Shown: positions 25,018 through 33,370 of the stretch, piece by piece | How the letters are laid out: every line of letters begins with the position of its first letter | Numbering within the stretch: position 1 is the first letter of the stretch | DNA from: Bacteroidota bacterium | GTDB taxonomy: Bacteria > Bacteroidota > Bacteroidia > Chitinophagales > Chitinophagaceae | Direction of reading: 5' to 3' | DNA: 44,345 nucleotides | Assembly (NCBI GenBank): GCA_023415275.1 | Contig: JAEZLJ010000150.1 | Coordinates: forward strand, 1 to 44,345 | Made by a program: the position numbers and the translations under genes | Notes under the pieces: model-generated | The model's input: the letters and a program-made list of their open reading frames with translations, nothing else | Told to the model about the DNA's origin: nothing | Database searches by the model: none

Positions 25018-25956
25018 TCAAGCCTGCTGGAGGCTACCCGCCTTGTTTACCGTTCTTTCCACCACTTCTTTTTGTAACTCCTTATTGATGATGACACCTG
25101 CCTTGGCGCCTTCAGCAGCAGCCACTACTACAAAGTGCATGTCTTTGGCTGCATCACCCGCCACGTATAGACCATCAATATTGGTTTGTTGAAAACGATT
25201 GGTAACTACCACCCCTTTTTTACTCATTTCACACCCAAAGGTCTCAGCCAGGTTGCATTGCTGCCTATAGCCATTTACAAAAAACATGGCATCACATTCC
25301 AACTCCTCACCATTGTTGAAGATGATTTTTTGCAATACATCATCCTTTGAGGCCAACCGCTCAATGGGAAGTCTGATAACAGGGATATCATAGGCATCCA
25401 GTTGCTTCTTCTCCTGAGGCTTTACTTTGTTTTTACCATCTGTTAGTAATACTACGGAGTCAGTCCAGCCTTTTAGTGCCAATGCCAGTTCAGCCCCATA
25501 CTTATCACGGGCATATACAGCTATTTTCTTATCCCGGATTTCCCAACCATCACAATAAGGACAATGAAAAACAGATTTGCCATAAAGTTCACGACACCCA
25601 GGGATGTCCGGAACATTATCGGTAAGTCCGGTTGCCACCAATAACTTCCTGGAAGTGTAGGTTCTTCCATCTTCGTCTTTAGCCACAAAATTCCCTTCCT
25701 CGTTTTTCCCGGCCTTCACAATCTTTTTCCTCAATAGCTGCACACTATATTTTTCCAATTCCTTATGACAAATACTAATAAAATCAAGAGGTATAATATC
25801 ATCCCTGGTAAGATAATTATGCATGCCGTGGGATGATTTATTCCTATAATTTCCCACATCAAATAGCAAAACCTTCCTGCGGCAACGGCCTAAGACTATC
25901 GCTGCATTCAATCCCGCCGGTCCGCCGCCAATTATGATGCAATCCTGCATATCCAT
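25018..25956 (-). CDS. Thioredoxin-reductase-like NAD(P)/FAD-dependent oxidoreductase
   Basis: The protein has 312 residues. An FAD-binding Rossmann motif sits at the N-terminus (IIIGGGPAGLNAAI) and the redox pair C132-P-Y-C135 lies in HCPYCDGWE, as in the TrxB/AhpF family. The C-terminal GDAAKDMHFVVVAAAEGAKAG closes the FAD domain. The second Rossmann motif lacks a clean GxGxxG (KIAVYARDKYGAELALAL), so the NADPH site is degenerate; this is typical of TrxB-like subfamilies that use other reductants. The start at 25956 is chosen over the TTG at 25983; an ATG at 25950 is also possible. It probably acts on a small disulphide substrate or in a thiol response. Confidence 0.88.
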   Translation of the reverse strand: MDMQDCIIIGGGPAGLNAAIVLGRCRRKVLLFDVGNYRNKSSHGMHNYLTRDDIIPLDFISICHKELEKYSVQLLRKKIVKAGKNEEGNFVAKDEDGRTYTSRKLLVATGLTDNVPDIPGCRELYGKSVFHCPYCDGWEIRDKKIAVYARDKYGAELALALKGWTDSVVLLTDGKNKVKPQEKKQLDAYDIPVIRLPIERLASKDDVLQKIIFNNGEELECDAMFFVNGYRQQCNLAETFGCEMSKKGVVVTNRFQQTNIDGLYVAGDAAKDMHFVVVAAAEGAKAGVIINKELQKEVVERTVNKAGSLQQA

Positions 25957-26020
25957 ATTCAATGATTTAAACGGTACTAACAAATAGGATGCTAAGGTTG
26001 TTCAGGGGCCGGAAAGAAGG

Positions 26021-26461
26021 CTAAAGATCCAAAGTATAAAAAATGTCCTGCGCCTTCACCCAGCCATTCTTTTCATATAGTGATTGTGCTGGAAAATTAT
26101 CATTGGCTGTTTCCAGCAATAACCATTTGGCTCCCGTATGAATACCATGTTCTTTAGCTGCATTCAATAAAGCTTCCGCTGCGCCTGATCTCCGGGCTGT
26201 AGGGTCAACAAACAGATCATTTAATAACCACGCCTTTTGCATGCTGACAGAGCTGAAAATAGGGTAGAGCTGCGTAAATCCAATAGCGTTGTTTTCATTA
26301 AATGCCATAAACACCACTGATTCATTTCCTGATAATCTTTCTTTCAGAAATTGATAGGCATTAGCTAAATCACCAGGCTGCTTATAAAATTGTCTGTAAG
26401 CATTAAAAAGGGGGGTGAGTTCTTCCAAATCTTGTAAAGTAGCTCTTCTGGTAGTTGTCAT
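26021..26461 (-). CDS. GNAT family N-acetyltransferase (second gene of a two-GNAT operon)
   Basis: The protein has 146 residues from the ATG at 26461 (MTTTRRATLQDLEELTPLF); a longer upstream frame would run through the neighbouring gene. The acetyl-CoA binding segment is at about 75-110 (LLNDLFVDPTARRSGAAEALLNAAKEHG), and the final strand has the N-x-x-A-x-x-L-Y-E-K-N-G motif. The start is 22 bases from the stop of the upstream GNAT gene, so the two are almost certainly co-transcribed. The substrate is unknown. Confidence 0.9.
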   Translation of the reverse strand: MTTTRRATLQDLEELTPLFNAYRQFYKQPGDLANAYQFLKERLSGNESVVFMAFNENNAIGFTQLYPIFSSVSMQKAWLLNDLFVDPTARRSGAAEALLNAAKEHGIHTGAKWLLLETANDNFPAQSLYEKNGWVKAQDIFYTLDL

Positions 26462-26483
26462 TTGAGTGAAATATGATAGGTGA

Positions 26484-26987
26484 TTATCCTGGCCGCCTGG
26501 TGGCATAAATAAGTTCATCAAAATACACTTCGTTCTTAAAAAGTGTTTTTTCAAACCTGCCTTCCAATATAAATCCGGCTTTTTCCAATACCCTTTGTGA
26601 AGCTTTATTAGTTCCAAATGGCCTGGCAAAAATGCGGTTTATATCCCAATGTTCAAATCCATAATCAACCATTCGTTTGATGGCATTGGTAATAATGCCA
26701 TTTCCCCAAAAGGCTTCACCTAACCAATAACCCAGTTCTGCATTTTTTCTATAGATATCGGGTTGAACATGTAGACCAATTCCACCTGCAGCTTTTCCTT
26801 CCACCTCAATGGCAAGAATATTGGCAGGCGAACCTGAAGAGGCCATTAAAATAAAATGATTGGCATCTTCCTTTGTATAAGGATGAGGGAATCTGTCAGT
26901 CATAAACCTGGCAATATTATAATTGTTGGCATGATAGACAAGGCTATCATTATCGTCGAAATTCCAGGGTCTCAATTTGAATTCCAT
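26484..26987 (-). CDS. GNAT family N-acetyltransferase, RimJ/RimL type
   Basis: The protein has 167 residues. The RimJ/RimL-type start (LRPWNFDDNDSLVYHANNYNIARFMTDRFPHPYT), the AELGYWLGEAFWGNGIITNAIKR pyrophosphate-binding segment and the NRIFARPFGTNKASQRVLEKAGF motif are all visible. It resembles ribosomal-protein N-terminal acetyltransferases, but members of this group act on many substrates, including amino acids and antibiotics. It is the first gene of the two-GNAT unit. No promoter match is seen upstream. Confidence 0.92.
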   Translation of the reverse strand: MEFKLRPWNFDDNDSLVYHANNYNIARFMTDRFPHPYTKEDANHFILMASSGSPANILAIEVEGKAAGGIGLHVQPDIYRKNAELGYWLGEAFWGNGIITNAIKRMVDYGFEHWDINRIFARPFGTNKASQRVLEKAGFILEGRFEKTLFKNEVYFDELIYATRRPG

Positions 26988-27079
26988 ATTTCAAGGGATG
27001 GACTTCTTAAAGTCCATCACCGGTAAGGTATTCAATATTTTAACACCGGGCTGCTTCATCAATCAAGCCTTATGGAAAC

Positions 27080-27817
27080 TTATGCCTCTAAGATGTAGAA
27101 TGGAGAAGCATAACCAGCTTTTTGCAGTATAGGCATGGCCACATTATACACGGTTATTCCATCATTGGTCCTTCCTTCCAGAGATCCTATATGTGCATGC
27201 CCGTGAAAAGCTGCCAACACTTTGTGCCTGTTCAGCGGCTCCGCCAGGCGGGAACATCCAAGAAATGGATAGATAGGTTCCGGCTCGCCTATCACTGTGT
27301 CTTTTATAGGTGAATAATGCAATACAGCTATTTTCTTAATATCTCTTTGTTCTGCATCCAGTCGCGACAGTGCCCTGTCAAGGTGCAAAGCTTCATCCAC
27401 CGCTTCCTGCACAAATGCTTTCATAGCACCTTCACCAAAAAAAGAAAGCATATGCTTATCAAAGCCGCCACCAAATCCTTTTACACCTGCAAAACCTACG
27501 TCACCAATTATAATAGCTTCGCCGTCCAATATATGAACGCCTGCCTTCAATAGTATTTGCCTTATCAGCTTATGCCTTCCTTTTTCAAAATCATGGTTGC
27601 CTAATACCGCCACCACGGGGATAGTACATGCCTTGAGTTCCTCCGCCAGCACCTGCGCCTCCATTTCATCCCCCGTATCTGTCAGATCGCCGGCTATCAC
27701 CAGGATGTTTGCCTCTGCTGAAACTTGTTTAAAAAGATCCACCCATTTTCCCTTGTCTCCTTCTTTCACATGTATGTCCGCAATAGCTGCTATCCTGGTT
27801 TTTTTGTTCTCCTCCAT
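27080..27817 (-). CDS. Metallophosphoesterase, partner of the adjacent nucleotidyltransferase
   Basis: The protein has 245 residues. The calcineurin-like two-metal site is intact: D14-x-H16 (ADIHVKEG), D44 (AGDLTD), N74-H75-D76 (LGNHDFEKG), then HYS and the late FHGHAH. No signal peptide is visible, so it is cytoplasmic. Substrates of the family range from cyclic nucleotides to phosphoproteins and DNA ends. Its start is one base from the stop of the nucleotidyltransferase gene upstream, so the pair is translationally coupled. That pairing suggests a shared nucleotide- or phosphate-linked process, but nothing shows which. Confidence 0.9.
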   Translation of the reverse strand: MEENKKTRIAAIADIHVKEGDKGKWVDLFKQVSAEANILVIAGDLTDTGDEMEAQVLAEELKACTIPVVAVLGNHDFEKGRHKLIRQILLKAGVHILDGEAIIIGDVGFAGVKGFGGGFDKHMLSFFGEGAMKAFVQEAVDEALHLDRALSRLDAEQRDIKKIAVLHYSPIKDTVIGEPEPIYPFLGCSRLAEPLNRHKVLAAFHGHAHIGSLEGRTNDGITVYNVAMPILQKAGYASPFYILEA

Positions 27818-27818
27818 C

Positions 27819-28562
27819 CTAAACTGTTTTAATCGTGTAGGTTTTATAATCCCATTCCTTGATATCTACTTCATATTGTGTTTGATCTATCATAGGTCCC
27901 CGGCAAACTTTTTCATAAGCTGGTGGCAGGTCATATTGCTCATGGGCCCTTCGCATCAATTCATCAAAAAGCCATTTGGGAATGATTTCATGATACTCTG
28001 ATGGGTACACAAACTGAAACTGCAGCAACTGCGCCAGGAGAATATGCCAGTGAGGGTCCATGTGAAATAACAAACGCTTCCAATCGAAATTCTTTCCTGT
28101 TTTCAGCAGCACATGATTTACATCCGCCCCATCATATCTTTCCCTGTTCAATACATACAGTTTGCAAAACACCAGTTCTTCTGGTGCGAGCAGGGAAACA
28201 TCCACCCCTACAAATCTTGCTTTAGGTGCATGTTCCAGCCAGGAATCATCCACTCGGCATATGTTATTGACAGTATCGAAAATGATATCGATGAAATAGT
28301 CACCATGATGCACCTTGGCCAGCCATCGTACATCATAAAGATCAGTCCGGTATCCTTTTTCAGCAAAATGTTTGAGGATGCGGGGATAATCACTGGGCTT
28401 ACAAAAAATATCTAGGTCCTTCGTGTCCCTGTAAATGCCTGTGTAGTGAAACATGGCAAATGCTCCACCCAACATATAAGGTACGCCTGTTTCGTTCAAT
28501 ATTTCCAATGCTTCTTTGTAGAACGCATGCGCTTCTTTTCTTTGCTCTTCTGTAACTATCAT
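27819..28562 (-). CDS. Nucleotidyltransferase-fold protein
   Basis: The protein has 247 residues. The nucleotidyltransferase signature is a glycine pair (G32-G33, MLGGAFAM) followed by D49-L-D51 (TKDLDIF), with a third acid at D92 in HGDYFIDIIFD. This is the metal-binding set expected of an active transferase, although the classic GS pair is GG here. The C-terminal half (about 110-247) is helical. Family resemblance is to the stand-alone MNT-like and AbiEii-like nucleotidyltransferases. It is the first gene of a two-gene unit with the metallophosphoesterase. Confidence 0.8.
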   Translation of the reverse strand: MIVTEEQRKEAHAFYKEALEILNETGVPYMLGGAFAMFHYTGIYRDTKDLDIFCKPSDYPRILKHFAEKGYRTDLYDVRWLAKVHHGDYFIDIIFDTVNNICRVDDSWLEHAPKARFVGVDVSLLAPEELVFCKLYVLNRERYDGADVNHVLLKTGKNFDWKRLLFHMDPHWHILLAQLLQFQFVYPSEYHEIIPKWLFDELMRRAHEQYDLPPAYEKVCRGPMIDQTQYEVDIKEWDYKTYTIKTV

Positions 28563-28635
28563 AAACTCTTTTTGACTTTACCTTCAATTTTTAATCTGAA
28601 AGGCCTTTTGTTCAAGTAAAAAGAGCATGCCAAAA

Positions 28636-28661
28636 GAAAGGGTGAAGGAAACCTTCACCCT
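28636..28661 (-). terminator. Terminator of the KAS III-like gene
   Basis: A 10-bp stem (AGGGTGAAGG, 28639-28648, with 28652-28661) and 3-nt loop. On the minus strand a T-rich tract follows. It lies directly downstream of the stop. Confidence 0.7.
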
Positions 28662-28687
28662 GATGAATTGAAATATTTCATAAATAC

Positions 28688-29758
28688 TTATACCCTGTAA
28701 CAAATGGCATTGATATTCATCCCTGCTCCCACAGAAGCAAAAAGTATAATGTCTCCTTTATTCAATTGATGCCCGTTGACCTTTCCTTTTAAAGTAAGGT
28801 CATAAAGGGTAGGCACGGTGGCCACCGAACTATTGCCTAACCATTGTATGCTCATAGGCATGATATCTTTAGGTACTGTGTTAATGTTGTACAGTTTATA
28901 CAGCACTTTAATAATGCCTTCGTCCATTTTTTCATTCGCCTGGTGAATGAACACTTTTTTCAGATCATGAATGTCCACACCTGCCTTATCCATGCATTCC
29001 TTCATGGCTTCGGCTACATGCTTAATGGCATATTCATAAACCTTGCGTCCCTTCATTTTGATGTACCTGATGCGGGGATCGCTGCCGGGAAAATAAGATT
29101 GTCCTAATTGAATATAATAAGCTTCATCCGTGCAATGACTGACTGCAGAAGAAGACAGTATCCCACTTCTGTCACTTTTTTTGTATTCTACCACCGTGGC
29201 CCCTGCGCCATCACTGAATATCATACTGTCGCGGTCATATTTATCAATGACCCTTGATAGTGTTTCTGTACCGATAACGAGTGCTTTATTGGCCACGCCG
29301 GCTTTAAAGAACGCATCCGCCTGTATCATGCCCTGTACCCAGCCCGGGCATCCAAATAGTACATCGTAACCCACACAATAGGGGTTACGGATCTTCAGGT
29401 TATGTTTGATCCTGCTGGCCAGCGAAGGCACAGCATCCGTTTGAATGGTATGCTTGACAACATTGCCAAAATTGTGAGCCACTATGATCTGGTCCAGTGT
29501 TTCGGGGTCTATGCCACTGTTCTCTATAGCTTCCTGGGCCGCAATGGTGGCAATATCAGAGGAATTAAGGTGTGAGGGAGCATATCGCCTTTCCGCTATT
29601 CCCGTTATCTGTTGAAATTTGTCAACGACCTCCTGGGGAGCTGTTTCAATTCTTTTGTGATCTTCTGCATAGAAGTTGTGTACGGTAAAATCCCTATTGC
29701 TAACGATTTCTGATGGAATATAACTGCCGGTTCCAGTAATAATAGTTTTTTTCTGCAT
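28688..29758 (-). CDS. 3-oxoacyl-ACP synthase III family protein (KAS III/FabH-like)
   Basis: The protein has 356 residues, slightly longer than FabH. The full Cys-His-Asn triad is present: C137 (FGCPGWVQGM), H272 (VFIHQANEK) and N309 (WLGNSSVAT). The N-terminal domain holds residues 1-175. The active-site context differs from classical FabH (usually ACAAGG-type around Cys), so it may use a different starter substrate or form C-C bonds in a specialised lipid or polyketide-like pathway. It is monocistronic, with its own terminator, and no acyl carrier protein gene is adjacent. A TATATTTG element lies 46 bases upstream. Confidence 0.9.
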   Translation of the reverse strand: MQKKTIITGTGSYIPSEIVSNRDFTVHNFYAEDHKRIETAPQEVVDKFQQITGIAERRYAPSHLNSSDIATIAAQEAIENSGIDPETLDQIIVAHNFGNVVKHTIQTDAVPSLASRIKHNLKIRNPYCVGYDVLFGCPGWVQGMIQADAFFKAGVANKALVIGTETLSRVIDKYDRDSMIFSDGAGATVVEYKKSDRSGILSSSAVSHCTDEAYYIQLGQSYFPGSDPRIRYIKMKGRKVYEYAIKHVAEAMKECMDKAGVDIHDLKKVFIHQANEKMDEGIIKVLYKLYNINTVPKDIMPMSIQWLGNSSVATVPTLYDLTLKGKVNGHQLNKGDIILFASVGAGMNINAICYRV

Positions 29759-29804
29759 AGATGTATTGGTGCGCTATTCAATAAATAGCAGCAATCGTAG
29801 CAGT

Positions 29805-29812
29805 CAAATATA
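29805..29812 (-). promoter_or_regulatory. -7 element of the KAS III-like gene
   Basis: On the minus strand TATATTTG matches the -7 consensus; predicted leader is about 45 bases. No TTTG sits at the usual -33 distance. Confidence 0.4.
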
Positions 29813-29859
29813 CTTTATTTAATAAAAGGAGGACTGATTAAGCTCATGAAGGAAATGGG

Positions 29860-29888
29860 GAATAAAAAACCCGGTTTTACCGGGTTTT
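29860..29888 (-). terminator. Terminator of the small disordered-protein gene
   Basis: A 10-bp stem (AAAACCCGGT, 29866-29875, with 29879-29888) and 3-nt loop. On the minus strand it ends in six T, just past the stop of the 70-residue gene. Confidence 0.8.
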
Positions 29889-29893
29889 CCTTA

Positions 29894-30106
29894 TTATTCA
29901 TCATTCATAGATCCTGATGAACTGCTATTTTCGTTAGTGCCCAATTCTCTGGACCTGTAATTGTTCCATTGGGTTCCATCCTGTGGATTAGATACATTGA
30001 CATCTTCTCCTGAACGGTCCTCCTGGCGGTTTTGCTGACCGCGATCCTTTAAGTCTCCCTGTTGTTGCTCTTGCTGATTATCTCTCCTGATGTTCTTGTC
30101 TTCCAT
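29894..30106 (-). CDS. Small hydrophilic, probably disordered protein
   Basis: The protein has 70 residues, dominated by Gln, Asp, Glu, Arg and Ser (MEDKNIRRDNQQEQQQGDLK...), with no predicted helix or strand of length. Such small hydrophilic proteins are often stress-linked in Bacteroidota, but this is inference. It has its own strong terminator, which supports it being a real transcript. No named family is recognised. Confidence 0.6.
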   Translation of the reverse strand: MEDKNIRRDNQQEQQQGDLKDRGQQNRQEDRSGEDVNVSNPQDGTQWNNYRSRELGTNENSSSSGSMNDE

Positions 30107-30263
30107 GATCTTAAAGTTTAAAGTGACAAAATGAATTATAATCTATTTGATCAAAAAGCATGCATAAAATAATTGGGGAACCGTACATAAAAATGCGGAT
30201 GGATTAGTTCCATAATTAATTAAATTTAGTAATCTATCATTTCAACCATAAAAACTACATATT

Positions 30264-33014
30264 ATGAGATCAGCCTGGCTGGGGGCGGCCTTTCTGCTTT
30301 TTTCCATTTCTACCATTGCTCAAACAACAAAAAAGCAATACCCTGAAATAGATATTCCTTATAAGAAATTTATACTTGATAATGGCCTTACATTGATAGT
30401 TCATGAAGACCACAAAGCACCTGTGGCGGCTTTTAATATCTGGTATCATGTAGGTTCTAAAAATGAAAAGCCAGGTAAAACCGGCTTTGCTCATTTGTTT
30501 GAACACCTCATGTTCAATGGCAGTGAGCATTATAATAAAGATTATTTCCAACTGATGGAATCTATTGGTGCCACCGACCTGAATGGTACCACTAATGAAG
30601 ACCGCACCAACTACTTTGAAACCTTTCCTGCCAGTGCACTTGATAAAGTGTTATGGGCTGAAAGTGATCGCATGGGTTTTTTATTGGGTGTTATTGATTC
30701 TGGTCGTCTCAATGAGCAAAGAGGTGTGGTGCAAAATGAAAAGAGACAAGGAGAAAATCAGCCCTATGCTCTCGCAGAGGAACTAACAGTGAAAAGCACT
30801 TACCCCGTGGGACATCCATATTCCTGGACAGTGATCGGATCAATGGAAGATCTGAATGCGGCTTCGCTTGACGATGTAAGGGAATGGTTTAAAAAATATT
30901 ATGGACCCAATAATGCCATTGTGGTGATTGCAGGTGATGTAAATACCAATGATGTCGTTGAAAAAGTAAAGCATTACTTTGGAGATATTCCTGCCAGCCC
31001 TCCCATAGCTAAACATACCACCTGGATTAATAAAATGTCGGGAACCCATTACCAGGAAGCACAGGATAGGGTGCCACAGGCTAGAATTCAAAAAACCTGG
31101 AATATACCCGGCTTTGGAACAAAGGAAGGTACCTATCTGGAATTATTAAGAAGTGTACTTGCAGATGGCAAAACCTCGAGGTTATACAAAAGACTGGTTT
31201 ATGATGACCAGGTTGCCAGTAACGTTTATGCTTATATATCACAAAAAGAGATCGGTGGACAATTATTTATAGTGGCTGATGCAAAGCCGGGTATTACACT
31301 TTCCCGTGTAGAAAAAATTATCAATGAAGAATTACAAAAACTATTGCAGCAAGGCATTACCCCGGCTGAACTGGAAAGAGCTAAGACACGCCAGTTTGCC
31401 AACTTTGTCAAAGGATTGGAACGCATTGGTGGCTTTGGCGGAAAGTCAGATGTGTTGGCACAGTATGAGACCTTTACCGGGAGCGCTGACCATTACAAGC
31501 AAGTTTTACAATGGATCAGGGATGCATCAATAACCGATATCAAAAAACAGGGAAATGAATGGTTGTCGGATGGCGATTATGTACTAAACATTTTACCCTT
31601 TGGCGAATTTAAAAATACTGCCAGTAACCTGGATAGAAATAAACAGCCAGACCTTGGAAAAGAAGTGACTGTTCAATTTCCTGAAACAAAGCAGTTCAAA
31701 CTTAGTAATGGTTTAAATGTGTACCTGGTAGAACGAAATGCTGTACCTGTGGTCAATATGTCCTTAATGGTCAATGCAGGTTATTCAGCCGACCAGAAAG
31801 ATCTTTCGGGATTAGCCTCTATGGTAGGCAGGATGATGAAAGAAGGAACCTCCACCAGGTCCTCTCTTCAGATCAGTGACCAGGCCGATGATTTGGGCGC
31901 TTCTATTTATAGCTATTCAGACCTGGACAATTCTTACCTGGACCTCTCAGCTTTAAAAACAAATTTTGATCAATCACTGAATCTTTATGCTGACATTCTG
32001 CAGCATCCTTCTTTTCCCCAAAAAGATTTTGACCGGGTTCAGAAGGAACAAATATTAAATATCAGGCAGGAAGAAGCACAGCCTTTTGCAATGGGATTGC
32101 GTGTGCTTCCTGAGTTATTATATGGTAAGGACCATGCTTATAGTAATCCTTTTACAGGATCAGGCACAGAAGCTTCCGTAAACAAAATGACCAGGAATGA
32201 TCTTTTTGCTTTTCACCGATCCTGGTATGCACCTAATAATGCTACCCTGGTAGTGGTTGGGGATGTAAAGGAAGATGAATTGAAGAATAAACTGGAGACA
32301 AAGCTGGCCTCCTGGAAACCTGTTGCTGTTCCACAGAAAAATATCAAGAATGTATCGATAGCTGAAAAACCCACTGTGTATATTATGGACAAGCCCGAAG
32401 CCCAGCAATCTATCATTCTTGCCGCGGAGGTCAGTACATCAGGCAGTGATAAAGATTACGAGGCTATAAAAATGATGAACAGAATATTGGGTGGAGAATT
32501 TACTTCAAGGGTTAATATGAACCTAAGGGAAGATAAGCATTGGTCATATGGGTCAGGATCTGTAAATGTTGATGCCAAAGGTCCGGGCTTTTTTGCGGTA
32601 TATGCACCTGTGCAGACAGATAAGACAAAGGAATCTATTATTGAACTCCAGAAAGAACTGGCAGATTACATTGGATCAAAGCCGGCATCGGAAGCAGAAT
32701 TTTCAAAAGTGAAAGTGAATAGTGTGATGCAACTTCCTGGCATCTGGGAAACAAATGGTTCGGTGATGTATTCTCTCAAAGAGGCTGTAAACTATGGAAG
32801 GGGCGCAGATTACCTTAAAACATACCCCGCATTATTGCAAAACATGTCGTTGGACCAGGTACACAAAGCAGCAGGTAAAGTAGTGAAACCCAATAACCTA
32901 ATATGGGTTATAGTAGGCGATAAGGCAAAGATTGAGAAGGGCATACAGGAACTGAATATCGGCACGGTACACTATCTTACTCCACAGGGTAAGCCAATTG
33001 CAAGACCCATGTAA
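30264..33014 (+). CDS. M16 family zinc metallopeptidase, periplasmic/outer-membrane type
   Basis: The protein has 916 residues. A signal peptide (1-20, AFLLFSISTIAQ) is followed by two M16 halves. The N-terminal half has the inverted zinc motif H77-x-x-E80-H81 (HLFEHLMFNGS) and the distal glutamate E159 (VVQNEKRQ). The C-terminal half (about 470-916) lacks HxxEH and, as in pitrilysin and processing peptidases, should close the substrate chamber without catalysis. These enzymes clip peptides in the periplasm. Spacing from HxxEH to the distal Glu matches the family. It has an intrinsic terminator and is monocistronic. Confidence 0.95.
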   Translation: MRSAWLGAAFLLFSISTIAQTTKKQYPEIDIPYKKFILDNGLTLIVHEDHKAPVAAFNIWYHVGSKNEKPGKTGFAHLFEHLMFNGSEHYNKDYFQLMESIGATDLNGTTNEDRTNYFETFPASALDKVLWAESDRMGFLLGVIDSGRLNEQRGVVQNEKRQGENQPYALAEELTVKSTYPVGHPYSWTVIGSMEDLNAASLDDVREWFKKYYGPNNAIVVIAGDVNTNDVVEKVKHYFGDIPASPPIAKHTTWINKMSGTHYQEAQDRVPQARIQKTWNIPGFGTKEGTYLELLRSVLADGKTSRLYKRLVYDDQVASNVYAYISQKEIGGQLFIVADAKPGITLSRVEKIINEELQKLLQQGITPAELERAKTRQFANFVKGLERIGGFGGKSDVLAQYETFTGSADHYKQVLQWIRDASITDIKKQGNEWLSDGDYVLNILPFGEFKNTASNLDRNKQPDLGKEVTVQFPETKQFKLSNGLNVYLVERNAVPVVNMSLMVNAGYSADQKDLSGLASMVGRMMKEGTSTRSSLQISDQADDLGASIYSYSDLDNSYLDLSALKTNFDQSLNLYADILQHPSFPQKDFDRVQKEQILNIRQEEAQPFAMGLRVLPELLYGKDHAYSNPFTGSGTEASVNKMTRNDLFAFHRSWYAPNNATLVVVGDVKEDELKNKLETKLASWKPVAVPQKNIKNVSIAEKPTVYIMDKPEAQQSIILAAEVSTSGSDKDYEAIKMMNRILGGEFTSRVNMNLREDKHWSYGSGSVNVDAKGPGFFAVYAPVQTDKTKESIIELQKELADYIGSKPASEAEFSKVKVNSVMQLPGIWETNGSVMYSLKEAVNYGRGADYLKTYPALLQNMSLDQVHKAAGKVVKPNNLIWVIVGDKAKIEKGIQELNIGTVHYLTPQGKPIARPM

Positions 33015-33046
33015 AATGGATTTCTACAATTAAGGAACGATAAGGA

Positions 33047-33073
33047 AGGGGGCTGACCAGCCCTCTTTTTTTA
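33047..33073 (+). terminator. Terminator of the M16 peptidase gene
   Basis: An 8-bp G/C-rich stem (33047-33054 with 33059-33066, one G-T pair) around GACC is followed by seven T. The T-tract overlaps the stop codon of the opposite-strand microprotein at 33071. Confidence 0.82.
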
Positions 33074-33199
33074 TGCAGGGCTATTGATCAATATGTACAA
33101 GGTTACTAAAACAAAGGAAAGGAATAACAGGGAAATGAAAAATGTACGAACGATGGTAGCAGACGAAAGGCTGCTCAGTCTTTTCAGGTTGGCTTTCAT
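33071..33199 (-). CDS. Unannotated 42-residue single-pass membrane microprotein, relative of 17172-17315
   Basis: The minus-strand frame from the ATG at 33199 to TAA at 33071 encodes 42 residues: MKANLKRLSSLSS, a hydrophobic helix (about 19-37, TFFISLLFLSFVLV...), then YILINSPA. The design (MK..., KRL, short linker, one helix, Y-x-L-x-N-S-x-A) is the same as in the 47-residue protein at 17172-17315. A TATATTTG promoter element lies about 60 bases upstream of its start. The two genes share a family but not adjacent context. Function is unknown. Confidence 0.62.
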   Translation of the reverse strand: MKANLKRLSSLSSATIVRTFFISLLFLSFVLVTLYILINSPA

Positions 33200-33260
33200 G
33201 ATATCAAATGTTTTTATTAGGATGAATGGATAATCAAGATAATACAATAGATCGTAAATG

Positions 33261-33268
33261 CAAATATA
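33261..33268 (-). promoter_or_regulatory. -7 element upstream of the 42-residue microprotein gene
   Basis: On the minus strand TATATTTG fits TAnnTTTG, predicting a leader of about 55 bases. No -33 TTTG is seen. Confidence 0.4.
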
Positions 33269-33319
33269 GGGTCACATTTGATTGCATTTTTTTCCCGGCC
33301 TACAGGAATTCTCTTATTC

Positions 33320-33352
33320 CAAATAAAAAAACCAGCCCTGCCAGGCTGGTTT
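33320..33352 (-). terminator. Terminator of the EF-hand protein gene
   Basis: A 9-bp stem (AAACCAGCC, 33329-33337, with 33344-33352) and 6-nt loop is followed on the minus strand by TTTTATTT, just downstream of the stop. Confidence 0.82.
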
Positions 33353-33370
33353 AATAGGTTCTCTGTTTAA

